From Rickettsia helvetica (lineage in GTDB: Bacteria; Pseudomonadota; Alphaproteobacteria; Rickettsiales; Rickettsiaceae), in NCBI RefSeq assembly GCF_963970025.1, contig NZ_OZ018776.1, positions 620,001 through 684,000 on the forward strand: DNA of 64,000 nucleotides. The letters are read 5' to 3'. Within the stretch, counting starts at the first letter, position 1, and the number at the start of each line of letters is the position of its first letter. Under the pieces are notes generated by a model. It worked only from the letters and a program-made list of their open reading frames with translations. It searched no databases and was not told the origin of the DNA. Below, piece by piece: positions 40,786-51,187 of this stretch. Both the position numbers and the translations under genes were made by a program.

Positions 40786-40868
40786 TCGCGGGATCCAGTT
40801 AAAAATACTAAAATTACTAGTATTGTAAGTTACATTTTTGGATCCTGTGGTCAAGCCACGGGATGACA
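40730..40868. repeat. Palindromic repeat cluster overlapping the 3' end of rsmE
   Basis: GTCATTCCCCGCGAAAGCGG is followed by GTCATCCCGCGACTTGATCG with GCGGGATCC, and after an AT stretch GGATCCTGTGGTCAAGCCAC with GGGATGACAC. The first 56 bases are coding for rsmE. Confidence 0.8.
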
Positions 40869-42978
40869 CTATGTGCGTTTTCCGAGCCATGCAACAAAAC
40901 TAACGTAAAATAATCATTTCTCATTTTGAGCTATATGTCTACTAAATTTTACAATTCTATAATTTATTAATCCTTCTTAAAAGTTTGATATATTACAGGT
41001 ATAACAAAAATTGTAAATATAGTACCGATGCTTAATCCTCCAACTATTACAAAACCTATAGAATTACGAGCGGCAGCATCGGCCCCATCTGTAAAAACTA
41101 GAGGTAAAGCTCCGACTACAGCAGCAAGGGTAGTCATAAGAATTGGACGCAAGCGAAGTTTTGAGGATTCTATTATAGCTTCTTGAACCTTTACTCCTTT
41201 TTCTCTTAGCTGATTAGCAAATTCTATTATCATAATAGAATTCTTGGTGATTAATCCAATTAAAGTAATAAGTCCGATATTACTATACATATTAAGACTA
41301 TTTTACCAGCAAGCCAGAGAGCAAGTACACCGCCGGTTATTGAGAAAGGTACGGCGAGTAATATTAATAAAGGGTCAGTAAAGCTTTCAAATTGAGCTGC
41401 AAGCACTAAATAGATAAATACAAGAGCAAATACAAATGTTATAAGCATATTACTGTCTGCCTCTCTCATTTGTTTAATGTCTCCGATATATTCAATTATA
41501 GTATTACTAGGATCAAGTAACTTAGCGGCTATTTTATTGATTTCATTAATTGCATCATCAATTTTTTCGTCAGGAGCAAGATCGGAAGAAATAGTAACGG
41601 ATTTTGAATTATTATAATGATTATATGATTTTACTGATATTTTTTCCGTAATATTGGCTATTGATTCAAGCGGTAACATATTATTATTTTTTGCTCTGAT
41701 TAAAATTTTACTAAAATCGCTAATATCTTTTCGATCTTTTTGATTAAATTGTAATATAACATCATATAAATCATTACCCATTCTAAAATCCCCGATTTGT
41801 TGACCTGCAAGTAAATATTGTACTGTTTTGCCTATATTTGCCAAATCCATTCCGTATAAATAAGCCTTATCACGGTTGACTTCTATACTTATAGTCGGCA
41901 TTGCTGATTGTAAATTTCTATTGACGTTTAAGAAAATAGGATTTGTTTTCATTATATCAATAAATTATTGTGATATTTTATCTAGATCATCATATTCAAG
42001 GTTCGTTTGAATAGTAAACTCGATAGGGCTACTTGCATTCCCGCTAACCATTGAACGTGGATCCATAGCGAAAATCGACATGCCCGGTATTTCGGAACAC
42101 TGCTATTTAACATATTCTTAATAGTTTCTTGGGAACGAGAACGCTCACCCCAATCTTTTAACGGAATGAATCCAAAAACATTATCGCTACCGCCTGCACC
42201 TATTACCATCAGATAACCTAATATATCTTTATAATTAGCAAGGATTTTTTCGGCTTCTTTCACTACTTTAGTAGAAGATTCTAAGCTAGAACCTTCAGGT
42301 CCTTTAAGAGAAACTTGTAAAAATTCTTCTTGGGGTACGAAAATTTTTTGAGTAAATTTAAAACTAATAATCAGTACTATAAATGATGATGCAATAATGA
42401 TGACAAATTTCTTTTTATTGTCAAAAGTTAGCTTTAGATAGTAAATATATTTATTTTAAATAAATTGTAGAATGTCGTTAAACTTTACTAAGAATTTCGG
42501 TAAGTCCGTATTATGTTTTGTCACCATACGACTTGACATCATAGGAGTTAAAGTTAAAGCAACAAATCCTGAGAACAAAACACAAAATGCTAAAGTCCAA
42601 GCAAATTCAATAAATAATTTCCCGATAAAACCCTCTATAAAACCGACGGGTATAAAAATACGGCAGCAAGCGTAATAGTCATAGCAATGATTGCAAAGCC
42701 GATTTCTTTAGAAGCAAGCATAGCCGCTTCCATGGGTTTATGCCCCATTTCATTATATCTAAAAATGTTTTCAAGCATAACTATCGCATCATCGACAACT
42801 AAAACTATAGCAAGTATCATAGAAAGGAGCGTAAATATATTAATAGAAAATCCAAAAGCATACATTACACTAACAGTACCGATCAACGATACCGGAATTG
42901 TCACAAATGGAATTAAGGTAATTTTAGCAGAAGCAAGAAATAAATAAGTGACTAAAACACTAATATTAAATGTACTAG

Positions 42979-44188
42979 TTAGGAGTTGATCTGACAGTAT
43001 TGAGTAATCAGGCAGCTTGATAAGTTAAGGTCAAGTTGTCTGATATTGTCTCTATATTATCAATATTTTTATTAATTGCAATATAAAGAGAATCTTTAAA
43101 AGTTTGCATTGGCGTTTTACCGTAACAATGTTTACCTGAATGAGTTCTTTCATTATTATAACCTACAAGCCAGTTATCTATATCAGTTTGTAGCTCTTCT
43201 AATGTAGAATAAAACTTTTTGCGGAATAAAATGTGATAACATTCTTCTTGCATAGTTGTGTGGAATCGTTCACATATCCCATTAGTTTGAGGACTATAGG
43301 CTTTAGTTTTAGAATGATCTATATTTTCAATACCAAGATATAACTGATAAGCATGATGCTCAGGCTTGCCACAATACTCCGTTCCTCTATCTGTTAATAT
43401 CCGAACCAGAGGAATATTATAGCTTTCAAAAAATGGTATAACCCTATCGTTAAGATGGTCTGCACTCGTTATAGCTGTTTTTTCTGTATAAAGTTTACAA
43501 ATAGCAATAGAATAAGTATCAACGAAAGTTTGCTGATAAATACGTCCTATACCTTTTATATTCCCTACATAATAGGTATCTTGAGAACCAAGATAACCGG
43601 GATGTAAACTCTCAATCTCACCGCTTGCTTCACGTTTGTTTTTTACTTTTTCAAGAGCTGTTAACTGTATATCATTTAGAATAATACCGTCGCTTGCTAC
43701 CTTATTTTCTAAAGCTTTTAAGCGTTTCTTAAAATTTTCTAAATCATGACGAAGCCAAACTGATCTTACGCCTCCTCCTGAAATAATTATTCCTTTCTTG
43801 CGTAGCTCATTAGCTGTACGTTCTTGACCATAAGCGGGATATTCAACTGTAATATTAACTATAGCATCTTCAACACTTGCTGGTACTCGGTTCTTTAAAC
43901 AAGGCTTTCTTCTGCTCATCTCATATAGCGCTTCTTCTCCACCTTGTTCATGAAGCTCTTTATAGCGGTAAAATGTATCTCGGCTATAACCCATTACTTT
44001 ACATGCTTGCGATACGTTACCTAGTTGTTCTGCTAGTTGTAATAAACCAATTCTTGGCTTTATTATTTTTTGTTGGTATATTGTCATCTGACAGTCTCCT
44101 TTTTTTAGAGGTTGTTAAATTTTTGCCGGGTACGAGTATATCTTTTTTTTCGTACCCAACAACTTCTTACTGTCAGATCAACTCCTAA
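42979..44188 (-). mobile_element. IS481-type insertion sequence, intact
   Basis: 1210 bases with perfect 21-base inverted ends TTAGGAGTTGATCTGACAGT plus one A at both sides (42979-42999 and 44168-44188). The 4-base sequence CTAG flanks both ends (42975-42978 and 44189-44192) and looks like the target duplication. The transposase is uninterrupted. A complete element with matching ends is probably young and could be mobile. Confidence 0.9.
43008..44087 (-). CDS. IS481 family DDE transposase
   Basis: 359 residues. N-terminal helix-turn-helix (QLGNVSQACKVMGYSRDTFY) and a DDE integrase core with catalytic acids in FVDTYSIAICKLYT, VRILTDRGTEYCG and NGICERFHTTMQEECYH. The end NERTHSGKHCYGKTPMQTF is the usual IS481/IS3-like tail. 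No frameshift is seen. It is the only open frame in the element. Confidence 0.93.
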   Translation of the reverse strand: MTIYQQKIIKPRIGLLQLAEQLGNVSQACKVMGYSRDTFYRYKELHEQGGEEALYEMSRRKPCLKNRVPASVEDAIVNITVEYPAYGQERTANELRKKGIIISGGGVRSVWLRHDLENFKKRLKALENKVASDGIILNDIQLTALEKVKNKREASGEIESLHPGYLGSQDTYYVGNIKGIGRIYQQTFVDTYSIAICKLYTEKTAITSADHLNDRVIPFFESYNIPLVRILTDRGTEYCGKPEHHAYQLYLGIENIDHSKTKAYSPQTNGICERFHTTMQEECYHILFRKKFYSTLEELQTDIDNWLVGYNNERTHSGKHCYGKTPMQTFKDSLYIAINKNIDNIETISDNLTLTYQAA

Positions 44189-45267
44189 CTAGTACATATT
44201 AAAGCTTCAAAAATTGTTTGCAATACCGCATAAATTGATGCTTTTACAGGCGTTACTCCATCGTATGCGATACCCGTACTTAATTCCTTTGGGCATTGAT
44301 TCTTTAATTCTTTCTAATTCTTTAGTTACTTCATTTGATAAATCTATGACGTTAGCTTTTGATTCTTTTATAAGACCAAGAGCAATGGAGCTTTGCCGTT
44401 ATATCTAAAAATTATGTCCTCATCGGGAGAAGTTAAAGATATTTTCACTATATCTCGTAATTTTATTATGCTTCCATTTTGTACTTTTAGAATAATATTG
44501 CCGAATTCTTCCAGTGTAGATAAAGAACCTTCAAGAGTTACTATAAAATTATTACTTTTTGTTTTAATTGTACCTGCGGGATAATCTTTATTTTATTCTT
44601 TTATTGTGGATTCAATCTCTAATAAAGAAATTTTATGCTGATATAATTTTTTGGAGTCGGGTTCTATTCTCATTATATATTCCCGACCGCCGTAAATTTG
44701 TGATTGTCCTACGCTTTCAAGCTTATCTAACGGTGTTTGTAGATTATCTTCGACGATCTTTGTTAATTCTAAATCGCTATATTGATCACTTTCAATACTT
44801 ATAAAAAGACTAGGAAAACTATCGGCATCAAGTTTTGCAACCGACGAAGCCTTCATATCTTGTGGGAACATATAAGTGATATCTGATATTTTGGAGTGAA
44901 CATCGTTTAGTGCTATTGCAATATCGGTAGATAGTAGAAACGATAAAGTAATACTACTTTCGCCGGTAAAACTTTGAGAAGTTATATAATCTAAATTTTT
45001 AACCGTCTTTAAAGCTTTTTCTATACGCGTCGTTATTTCTTTTTCCATATATAAAGCATCGGCACCTGCATAATGAGCATCGACATTTATAATGGGAACT
45101 GAAATATCCGGAGTTCCTCTAATTTATAGCTTGGTAAAAAAAATTGCTCCAAGAGCTACGATAACCAAACTCAAAACCGTAGCAAAGACAGGACGTTTAA
45201 TACAAATTTCAGACAATAACATTGGATTTAATATATTTTTCTTTAAAAATTTTATTCTAAATTAATT

Positions 45268-45388
45268 CGAATAGCGAATTATTATATAATCTGCTATTCG
45301 GTTAGAAATATTGAATATAAAAGGTGGAAACCGTTTTTCACCTTTTATATAAATTAAGTATATATTGTTTTTTATTAAAAAACTTATT
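45268..45388. repeat. AT-rich palindromic element, copy 3
   Basis: CGAATAGCGAATTATTATAT, ATAATCTGCTATTC, GAATATAAAAGGTGGAAACC, TTCACCTTTTATATAAA and TATATTGTTTTTTATTAAA in the same order as at 29111. The AAAAGGTG/CACCTTTT stem is perfect here. Confidence 0.78.
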
Positions 45389-45715
45389 AATTTTTTACAG
45401 AGTAGAAAATTAGCTTTTATAATTTACTATTGATAATAAATTAGGGTTTTAATGATAAATTTTCACTTTAATTACTTGATTAAGATAGTTTTAACAGTAT
45501 AACTGATGTAAAATGGCTACATTTTTCTATAAATTAATATAATAACGTATATATTTTAAACTTTGTAAATAACTGGCATTTGCAGTATGTGGGTAGTTTG
45601 TTATAATTAACTCACATAAAAAATATATTGATGTATATTTATTGCCAGTTGTATATATTATTTTATAAAAAAACATCAATACATATTAATCCATTAAAGG
45701 AGAGTTGATTTTATT
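45389..45715. promoter_or_regulatory. Upstream region of the HU gene with inverted repeats
   Basis: No gene is seen in this AT-rich stretch. ATTGATGT at about 45628 and ACATCAAT at about 45673 are inverted partners, and CTGGCA/TGCCAG lie near 45573 and 45644. Such pairs could be operators for the HU gene. A strong ribosome binding site AAAGGAGAG sits 13 bases before its ATG. Confidence 0.4.
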
Positions 45716-46048
45716 ATGAATACACATAACAAAAAAGAACCAAAAAAAATGAATAAAACCGAATTTATAGCATTTATGACTGACCATGGTCATAATCATA
45801 AACATGTTTCACATAAAACATTAACAAAAGCTGATGCCGAGAAAGCACTTAATTTAGTTCTTGATAGTGTGATTAGTGCTATAAAGAGCCACCATAATAT
45901 TAATATAACAGGTTTCGGTTCATTTGAAATACATCATAGAAAAGCACGTGAGGGGCGTAACCCAAAAACCGGAGCAAAAATGAAAATAGACGCTTACAAT
46001 CAACCTACTTTTAGAGCCGGAAGAAAAATGAAAGAAGCTTGTAATTAA
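45716..46048 (+). CDS. HU/IHF family DNA-binding protein
   Basis: 110 residues, longer than the usual 90-95 because of a His-rich N-terminus (MNTHNKKEPKKMNKTEF, HGHNHKHVSHKTLTK). The HU core is intact: ADAEKALNLVLDSVISAIKS, ITGFGSFEIHHRKAREGRNP with the DNA-intercalating loop region and FRAGRKMKEACN. HU bends and compacts DNA. ATG 45716 is supported by AAAGGAGAG upstream; an inner ATG (MNKTEF) is possible. Confidence 0.9.
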   Translation: MNTHNKKEPKKMNKTEFIAFMTDHGHNHKHVSHKTLTKADAEKALNLVLDSVISAIKSHHNINITGFGSFEIHHRKAREGRNPKTGAKMKIDAYNQPTFRAGRKMKEACN

Positions 46049-46085
46049 TGATAAAGAAGTAACTTATAGTACTGATAATTTCTGA

Positions 46086-46165
46086 ACCCCGTTACAAGCT
46101 TGCGGGGTGATACTAGAAAAACCGGCTCATGCAACAATGCTCTGCAAAAGCCGGAATGATGTAGA
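46086..46165. repeat. Decayed GATCC/GTCATCC-type repeat between HU and holB
   Basis: ACCCCGTTACAAGCTTGCGG with GGTGATAC, then GCTCATGCAACAATGC and AAAGCCGGAATGATG, recognisable pieces of repeats found elsewhere in the window. Confidence 0.6.
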
Positions 46166-46188
46166 ACGCTTCTTAAGTGTAATTCATA

Positions 46189-46998
46189 ATGATATTACAA
46201 CCATTGATAATTGAACGCCTAGAGTTTAACTTAAAACATAATAAGCTATATAATAGTTGGCTTATCGAAGCCGAAAATATAGAACAAGCTTTAAAAGACG
46301 TAGAAGAGTTTATATATATTAAGCTTTTTAAGAATAGCATTCCTCTTGAAAACAATCCTGATTATCATTTCGTCGCTAGGGAAACTTTAGCTACATCTAA
46401 TGCTAAAAATATTTCTATTGAACAAATAAGAAAATTACAAGACTTCTTAAGCAAAACTTCTGCAATTTCAGGTTATAAAGTTGCAGTAATTTATTCAGCG
46501 GATCTTATGAATTTGAACGCGGCGAATTCATGCTTAAAAATTCTTGAAGATGCACCAAAGAATAGTTACGTTTTTTTAATTACTTCAAGAGCTGCAAGTA
46601 TTATATCTACAATTAGATCAAGATGTTTTAAAGTTAATATTAGATCATCTATCCATAATACTAAAAGCGAATTATATTCTGAGTTTATTCAGCCGATAGC
46701 AGATAATGAAACGTTAGATTTTATTAATCGTTTTACTACTAAAGACCGAGAATTATGGCTAGATTTTATTGATAATTTATTATTATTAATGAATAGAATT
46801 CTTAAAAAATCTGCTAACGTTAATATTGAGCTTCTAGATTTAGAAAACAAGATTTTTAATAAACTGCCAAATAAGCATCCTTCCTATTTACTACAAAAAT
46901 TTACCGACATAAAAAAGTTAATATATAATACCATTGATTATGATTTGGACTTAAAAACAAGTTATATATTAGTGGTGAATGAGTTTTCTAGTAATTAA
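46189..46998 (+). CDS. holB: DNA polymerase III subunit delta'
   Basis: 269 residues. A non-ATPase clamp-loader subunit: the P-loop is absent, as usual for delta'. NSWLIEAENIEQALKDVEEF, ISIEQIRKLQDFLSKTSAIS, LMNLNAANSCLKILEDAPKN and LITSRAASIISTIRSRC are the clamp-loader signature (SRC motif). A short upstream gap carries a repeat. The C-terminal half is poorly conserved, as is normal. Confidence 0.85.
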   Translation: MILQPLIIERLEFNLKHNKLYNSWLIEAENIEQALKDVEEFIYIKLFKNSIPLENNPDYHFVARETLATSNAKNISIEQIRKLQDFLSKTSAISGYKVAVIYSADLMNLNAANSCLKILEDAPKNSYVFLITSRAASIISTIRSRCFKVNIRSSIHNTKSELYSEFIQPIADNETLDFINRFTTKDRELWLDFIDNLLLLMNRILKKSANVNIELLDLENKIFNKLPNKHPSYLLQKFTDIKKLIYNTIDYDLDLKTSYILVVNEFSSN

Positions 46999-47214
46999 CA
47001 CGATATCACTCCGTTCCTTTCCATGTTATCCATAAAACAACAAAACATATTGAGAGAAATATACTCTTTTTTTAAAAAAATAGTTAATAGGTATTCAAGA
47101 TGGAAAGCAGTTTCCCTCTCGAATATAAATTTAATTTATGTTTTATTTTGACTATTGTTCATTTACTCGTAGTATATATTAGGTTTTGGGAACTTTATAA
47201 ATTAAATTATTCGC

Positions 47215-48564
47215 ATGTTTAAAACTTTAACACAAAATTTAACGAAGATTTTTGATAAGCTAGTCAGCTCAGGGATTTTGACCGAAGCCCAAATAGATGC
47301 TGCTATGCGGGATATAAGAGTAGCTCTTTTAGAGTCAGATGTTGCATTACCGGTGATAAAAGATTTTATAGCAGAAGTTAAACAAAAAGCTTTAGGGCAG
47401 GAGGTTATTAAGTCTGTTTCACCAGGGCAGATGATAATTAAAATTATCCATGAAGAGATGATAAATCTCTTAGCTTCAAGTGAAAGTGAGACAAAGATAA
47501 ATTTAAATTCAAAGCCGCCTGTAAATTTCCTAATGGTAGGGTTGCAAGGGAGCGGTAAAACTACGGCGAGTAGTAAGCTTGCTTTACGACTGAAAAATCA
47601 AAATAAAAAAGTTCTACTTGTTTCTCTGGATACTTACAGACCAGCAGCACAAGAGCAACTCGCTATACTTGCAAACTCAGTACAGATTAATTCATTACCT
47701 ATTGTGCAAGGTGAGAAACCTCTTGATATTGTCAAAAGAGCTATTGCCGAGGCTAAAATTTCTGCTTATGACGTCGTAATTTATGATACGGCAGGTCGTA
47801 CACAAATTGATAAAGAGATGATGGAGGAGGCACTTGCAATAAAAAAGATAGTGGAGCCTACCGAAACTTTATTAGTAATTGACAGTATGACAGGGCAGGA
47901 TGCAGTAGTTATGGCAAGCAGCTTTAATGAAAAGTTAGAGATTTCAGGATTAATTTTATCTAGAATTGACGGCGATTCTAAAGGTGGTGCAGCACTTAGC
48001 GTAAAATATATTACTAAAAAGCCGATTAAATTTTTAAGTAGCGGTGAAAAACTAACCGATTTAGAAGAATTCGATGCTGAACGTTTAGCTTCTCGAATAC
48101 TTGATATGGGTGATATTATCTCTTTTGTTGAAAAAGCAGCTAGTATCGTTGATAGAGAAGAAGCCGAAAAAACGGCAGCTAAATTAAAAAAAGGTAAATT
48201 CGATCTAAATGATTATATGCAGCAAATGAGAAGTATAAAAAAAATGGGAGGTTTTGGCAATATACTTAGCATGTTACCGGGTAGCGGTAAAATTATGGAT
48301 CAAATAGATCAATCAAAATTAAATAGTAAAATAATTGAACATCAAGAAGCAATTATTTTATCTATGACGCCGAAAGAGCGTAAAAATCCTGATATAATTA
48401 ATGCCTCTCGTAGAAAACGTATAGCTGCTGGAGCAGGGACTACGGTACAAAAGGTAAATATTTTGCTAAAGCAATATAAGCAAATAAACGAGATGATGAA
48501 AAAAGCCAGTAAAATGAATCCTAAGAATCTATTACATAGCGGAATTGAAAAATTGTTTTCTTAA
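47215..48564 (+). CDS. ffh: Signal recognition particle protein Ffh
   Basis: 449 residues. Binds signal peptides and SRP RNA during co-translational targeting. NG GTPase domain with GLQGSGKTTASSKLALRL, VSLDTYRPAAQEQLAIL, YDTAGRTQIDKEMMEE, then DGDSKGGAALSVKYITKKP; the methionine-rich M domain has LSMTPKERKNPDIINASRRK. Intact and full length. Confidence 0.97.
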   Translation: MFKTLTQNLTKIFDKLVSSGILTEAQIDAAMRDIRVALLESDVALPVIKDFIAEVKQKALGQEVIKSVSPGQMIIKIIHEEMINLLASSESETKINLNSKPPVNFLMVGLQGSGKTTASSKLALRLKNQNKKVLLVSLDTYRPAAQEQLAILANSVQINSLPIVQGEKPLDIVKRAIAEAKISAYDVVIYDTAGRTQIDKEMMEEALAIKKIVEPTETLLVIDSMTGQDAVVMASSFNEKLEISGLILSRIDGDSKGGAALSVKYITKKPIKFLSSGEKLTDLEEFDAERLASRILDMGDIISFVEKAASIVDREEAEKTAAKLKKGKFDLNDYMQQMRSIKKMGGFGNILSMLPGSGKIMDQIDQSKLNSKIIEHQEAIILSMTPKERKNPDIINASRRKRIAAGAGTTVQKVNILLKQYKQINEMMKKASKMNPKNLLHSGIEKLFS

Positions 48565-48589
48565 ATAACTTTATGGATATATATTTATT

Positions 48590-49024
48590 ATGAATACAGA
48601 AAAAGAAATGATAACAAATTTTATTGATGCACTTTTTGAACCGGATAGCCCATGGGATAAAATAGCACAATATGTTGAAGGTAAAGGTGAGTTCGTCCAT
48701 CCAATACTTAATATTGCCACTATTTATGATTTACATTATGGTCTTATTGATTTTCGTAAAAGTTTTCCGGATATGACTCAAATTGTTAAATTAGTTGGAG
48801 TTCTTGAGAATGGTAACTTAATTGCTAAAACTTTTGCTTCAGCAACATTTAAAGAAGACCTCGCTAATTTTAAAGTAAACGGTAAGCATTGGTGTATTCC
48901 GGTATATTGGGAATTTGAATTAAACAATGGAAAAATTAAAATTGCTTCGGAATTAGCTAACCATCATGCAATTAATAATCAATTAGGTCTTGCCTTATTT
49001 AAAGCCCCATTTGAATTAGAATAA
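48590..49024 (+). CDS. SnoaL-like / ester cyclase-type protein
   Basis: 144 residues with the cone-shaped NTF2-like fold pattern: an N-terminal helix FIDALFEPDSPWDKIAQYV, the FRKSFPDMTQIVKLVGVLEN strand pair and HWCIPVYWEFELNNGKI. Relatives include polyketide cyclases and small enzymes of unknown substrate. It is 26 bases after ffh, possibly on the same transcript. Function unknown. Confidence 0.65.
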   Translation: MNTEKEMITNFIDALFEPDSPWDKIAQYVEGKGEFVHPILNIATIYDLHYGLIDFRKSFPDMTQIVKLVGVLENGNLIAKTFASATFKEDLANFKVNGKHWCIPVYWEFELNNGKIKIASELANHHAINNQLGLALFKAPFELE

Positions 49025-49112
49025 TATTTTTATTGGCTTAGTTTATTTCAATTTATAATTGCAAAAGTAATATTAATTGTGTATTTATAACGGTAGTATA
49101 TCATTAATATTT

Positions 49113-50013
49113 ATGTCTAAAAACCTAAAGCACGACAAGATTATACGAAGTGCATTTGAAAATCCAATAGTTACCAAAGAGTTTTTTCAAATGCACTTAC
49201 CACCACATATACAAAATTTGGCTTCTTTTAAAACCCTTAAAATGGAAAAAGATAGTTTTGTAGATAAAACACTTAAGAAATCCATATTAGATATTCTATT
49301 TTCTGTTAAATTTGATAGTGAAGACAGTTACTTATTTTTATTATTAGAACATCAAAGTAAACCTCATTATTATATGGCTTTTCGCTTGTTTAAGTATATG
49401 TTAAACATTACAGAATATCATAGGAAAGTAACAAAAAGCAAGAAATTTCCTTTCATATATTCTTTAGTATTTTATAATGGTATACAACAATATAATGCTC
49501 CTCAAAATCTTTGGAAATTATTTGAAAATAGTGAATTGGTAAAAGCTACTTGGACTAATGATTATCAACTCATAAACGTGCATGATATATCTGATCAAGA
49601 ATTGAAAAAAATGCTTGGTCCGGAATTTTACAATTTTTCATGAAGCATATTCATGAACGTGATTTATTAAAAAGATGGGTAGAAGTAGCTGATTCTTACC
49701 TAAATTTGCTAAAGCTAATATTGGCATTGATTATATAGAATTAATTTTATGCTATACTTTAACCAAGATTAAGCAAAGTGATATAATTGAAGTAGAAAAC
49801 ATACTTAAATCAAAATTAAATCCTAAAAAAAGAGAAAAAATTATGGGAAGTATAGTAGATCATTGGCTGCAAGAAGGTAGAGAAGAAGGCAGAAGAAAAG
49901 AAAAAATTATTATAGCAAAAAATTTAATCAAAGCTGGTTTAAAAACTGACTTAATAATTGCTTCAACCGGATTAAAAAAAGAAGAAATTGAGAAATTACA
50001 ACAAACTGCCTAA
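49113..50013 (+). pseudogene. Rpn/YhgA-like PD-(D/E)XK nuclease transposase, frameshifted
   Basis: Start at ATG 49113 (MSKNLKHDKIIRSAFENPIV). The core ILDILFSVKFDSEDSYLFLL has the D...E/xK nuclease pattern, followed by EHQSKPHYYMAFRLFKYML. At 49643 the frame ends after EFYNFS, then continues MKHIHERDLLKRWVEVADSY and again shifts to IGIDYIELILCYTLTKIKQS before the charged tail EGREEGRRKEKIIIAKNLIK and the end LQQTA at 50013. Two frameshifts. Rpn proteins stimulate recombination; this copy is probably inactive. Its 3' end lies 13 bases before the hemW start. Confidence 0.85.
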
Positions 50014-50026
50014 ATTCTTTAAAAAT

Positions 50027-51187
50027 ATGAAAGTTACGGCAGATGATTTAAGCATTTATATTCATTGGCCTTTTTGTTTGTCAAAATGTCCATATTGTGA
50101 TTTTAATTCTCATGTGGCAAGCACTATAGACCACAATCAATGGCTTAAATCTTATGAAACGGAAATCGAGTATTTTAGGGATATTATTCAAAATAAATAC
50201 ATTAAATCTATTTTTTTCGGCGGTGGAACTCCTTCGTTAATGAATCCTGTAGTCGTTGCAGGAATAATAAATAAAATCAGTAATCTAGCAATTATTGATC
50301 ATCAAACCGAGATAACTCTAGAAACCAATCCTACATCCTTTAAAACTGAGAAGTTTAAAGCATTCAAATCCGCCGGAATTAATCGTGTTTCAATTGGAGT
50401 ACAATCCTTAAAAGAAGAGGATTTAAAAAAATTAGGTAGAACTCATGATACTTTGCAAGCCATCAAAACAATTGAGGCGGCAAATGCGATTTTTCCAAGA
50501 GTATCATTTGATTTAATATATGCACGTAGCGGTCAGAAATTAAAAGATTGGCAAGAAGAATTAAAACAAGCTATGCAGCTCGCTACCTCGCATATTTCTC
50601 TTTATCAGCTGACTATCGAAAAAGGTACGCCGTTTTATAAATTATTTAAGGATGGTAATCTGATTTTGCCGCATTCAGACACGGCAGCTGAGATGTATGA
50701 ATGGACGAATCATTATCTAGAATCTAAAAAATATTTTAGATATGAAATATCCAATTATGCTATGATAGGGAATGAATGTTTGCATAACTTGACTTATTGG
50801 AATTATAATAGTTATCTAGGTATAGGTCCTGGAGCTCATAGTAGAATAATTGATGCTTCAAGTGCGGTATCGGCAATTATGATGTGGCATAAACCTGAAA
50901 AATGGTTAGATTCGGTTAATACAAAAAATGTCGGTATTCAAACTAACACTAAGTTAACACATCAAGAAATCATTGAAGAAGTACTAATGATGAGTTTACG
51001 TCTTAGCAAAGGCATAAAGATTTCTACATTAGAACAGAAAATAAACGCAAAATTAGCAGATATTTTAGACATGAATAACCTGCAACATTATCAAAACCAA
51101 GACCTAATTAAGTTAGATAAAAATATCTATCTTACCGATAAAGGTTTAATGCTGCATAGCTACATAGTACCTAGATTAATTATATGA
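50027..51187 (+). CDS. hemW: Radical SAM heme chaperone HemW
   Basis: 386 residues from ATG 50027 (MKVTADDLSIYIHWPFC); a TTG at 49988 would add residues that belong to the pseudogene tail. The 4Fe-4S motif CLSKCPYCDFN is followed by SIFFGGGTPSLM and FKSAGINRVSIGVQSLKEED. HemW rather than HemN is suggested by length and the missing N-terminal Cys-rich part. It delivers heme to respiratory proteins. Overlaps the ankyrin ORF by 4 bases. Confidence 0.92.
   Translation: MKVTADDLSIYIHWPFCLSKCPYCDFNSHVASTIDHNQWLKSYETEIEYFRDIIQNKYIKSIFFGGGTPSLMNPVVVAGIINKISNLAIIDHQTEITLETNPTSFKTEKFKAFKSAGINRVSIGVQSLKEEDLKKLGRTHDTLQAIKTIEAANAIFPRVSFDLIYARSGQKLKDWQEELKQAMQLATSHISLYQLTIEKGTPFYKLFKDGNLILPHSDTAAEMYEWTNHYLESKKYFRYEISNYAMIGNECLHNLTYWNYNSYLGIGPGAHSRIIDASSAVSAIMMWHKPEKWLDSVNTKNVGIQTNTKLTHQEIIEEVLMMSLRLSKGIKISTLEQKINAKLADILDMNNLQHYQNQDLIKLDKNIYLTDKGLMLHSYIVPRLII

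Larger units (their letters stand above)
40967..45222 (-). pseudogene. RND efflux pump inner membrane subunit, split and decayed
   Basis: The 5' end MLLSEICIKRPVFATVLSLV is at 45222, followed by a TAA after FFTKL, where the family reads onward (IRGTPDISVPIINVDAHYAG). The porter domain, VDDAIVMLENIFRYNEMGHK (motif of helix 4) and the C-terminal LRPILMTTLAAVVGALPLVF are found in order. With the IS removed the length is about 1014 codons, full length for an HAE1/AcrB-type pump. Frameshifts near 44590, 42630, 42270, 41960 and 41280 and an insertion at 42979 make it dead. The IS sits between IFEALICTS and TFNISVLVTYLF; the frame would be continuous without it. Confidence 0.88.

Noticed and set aside
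46173..46355. 60-residue minus-strand ORF over holB
   Set aside because: Shadow of the holB frame; holB has clear clamp-loader motifs.
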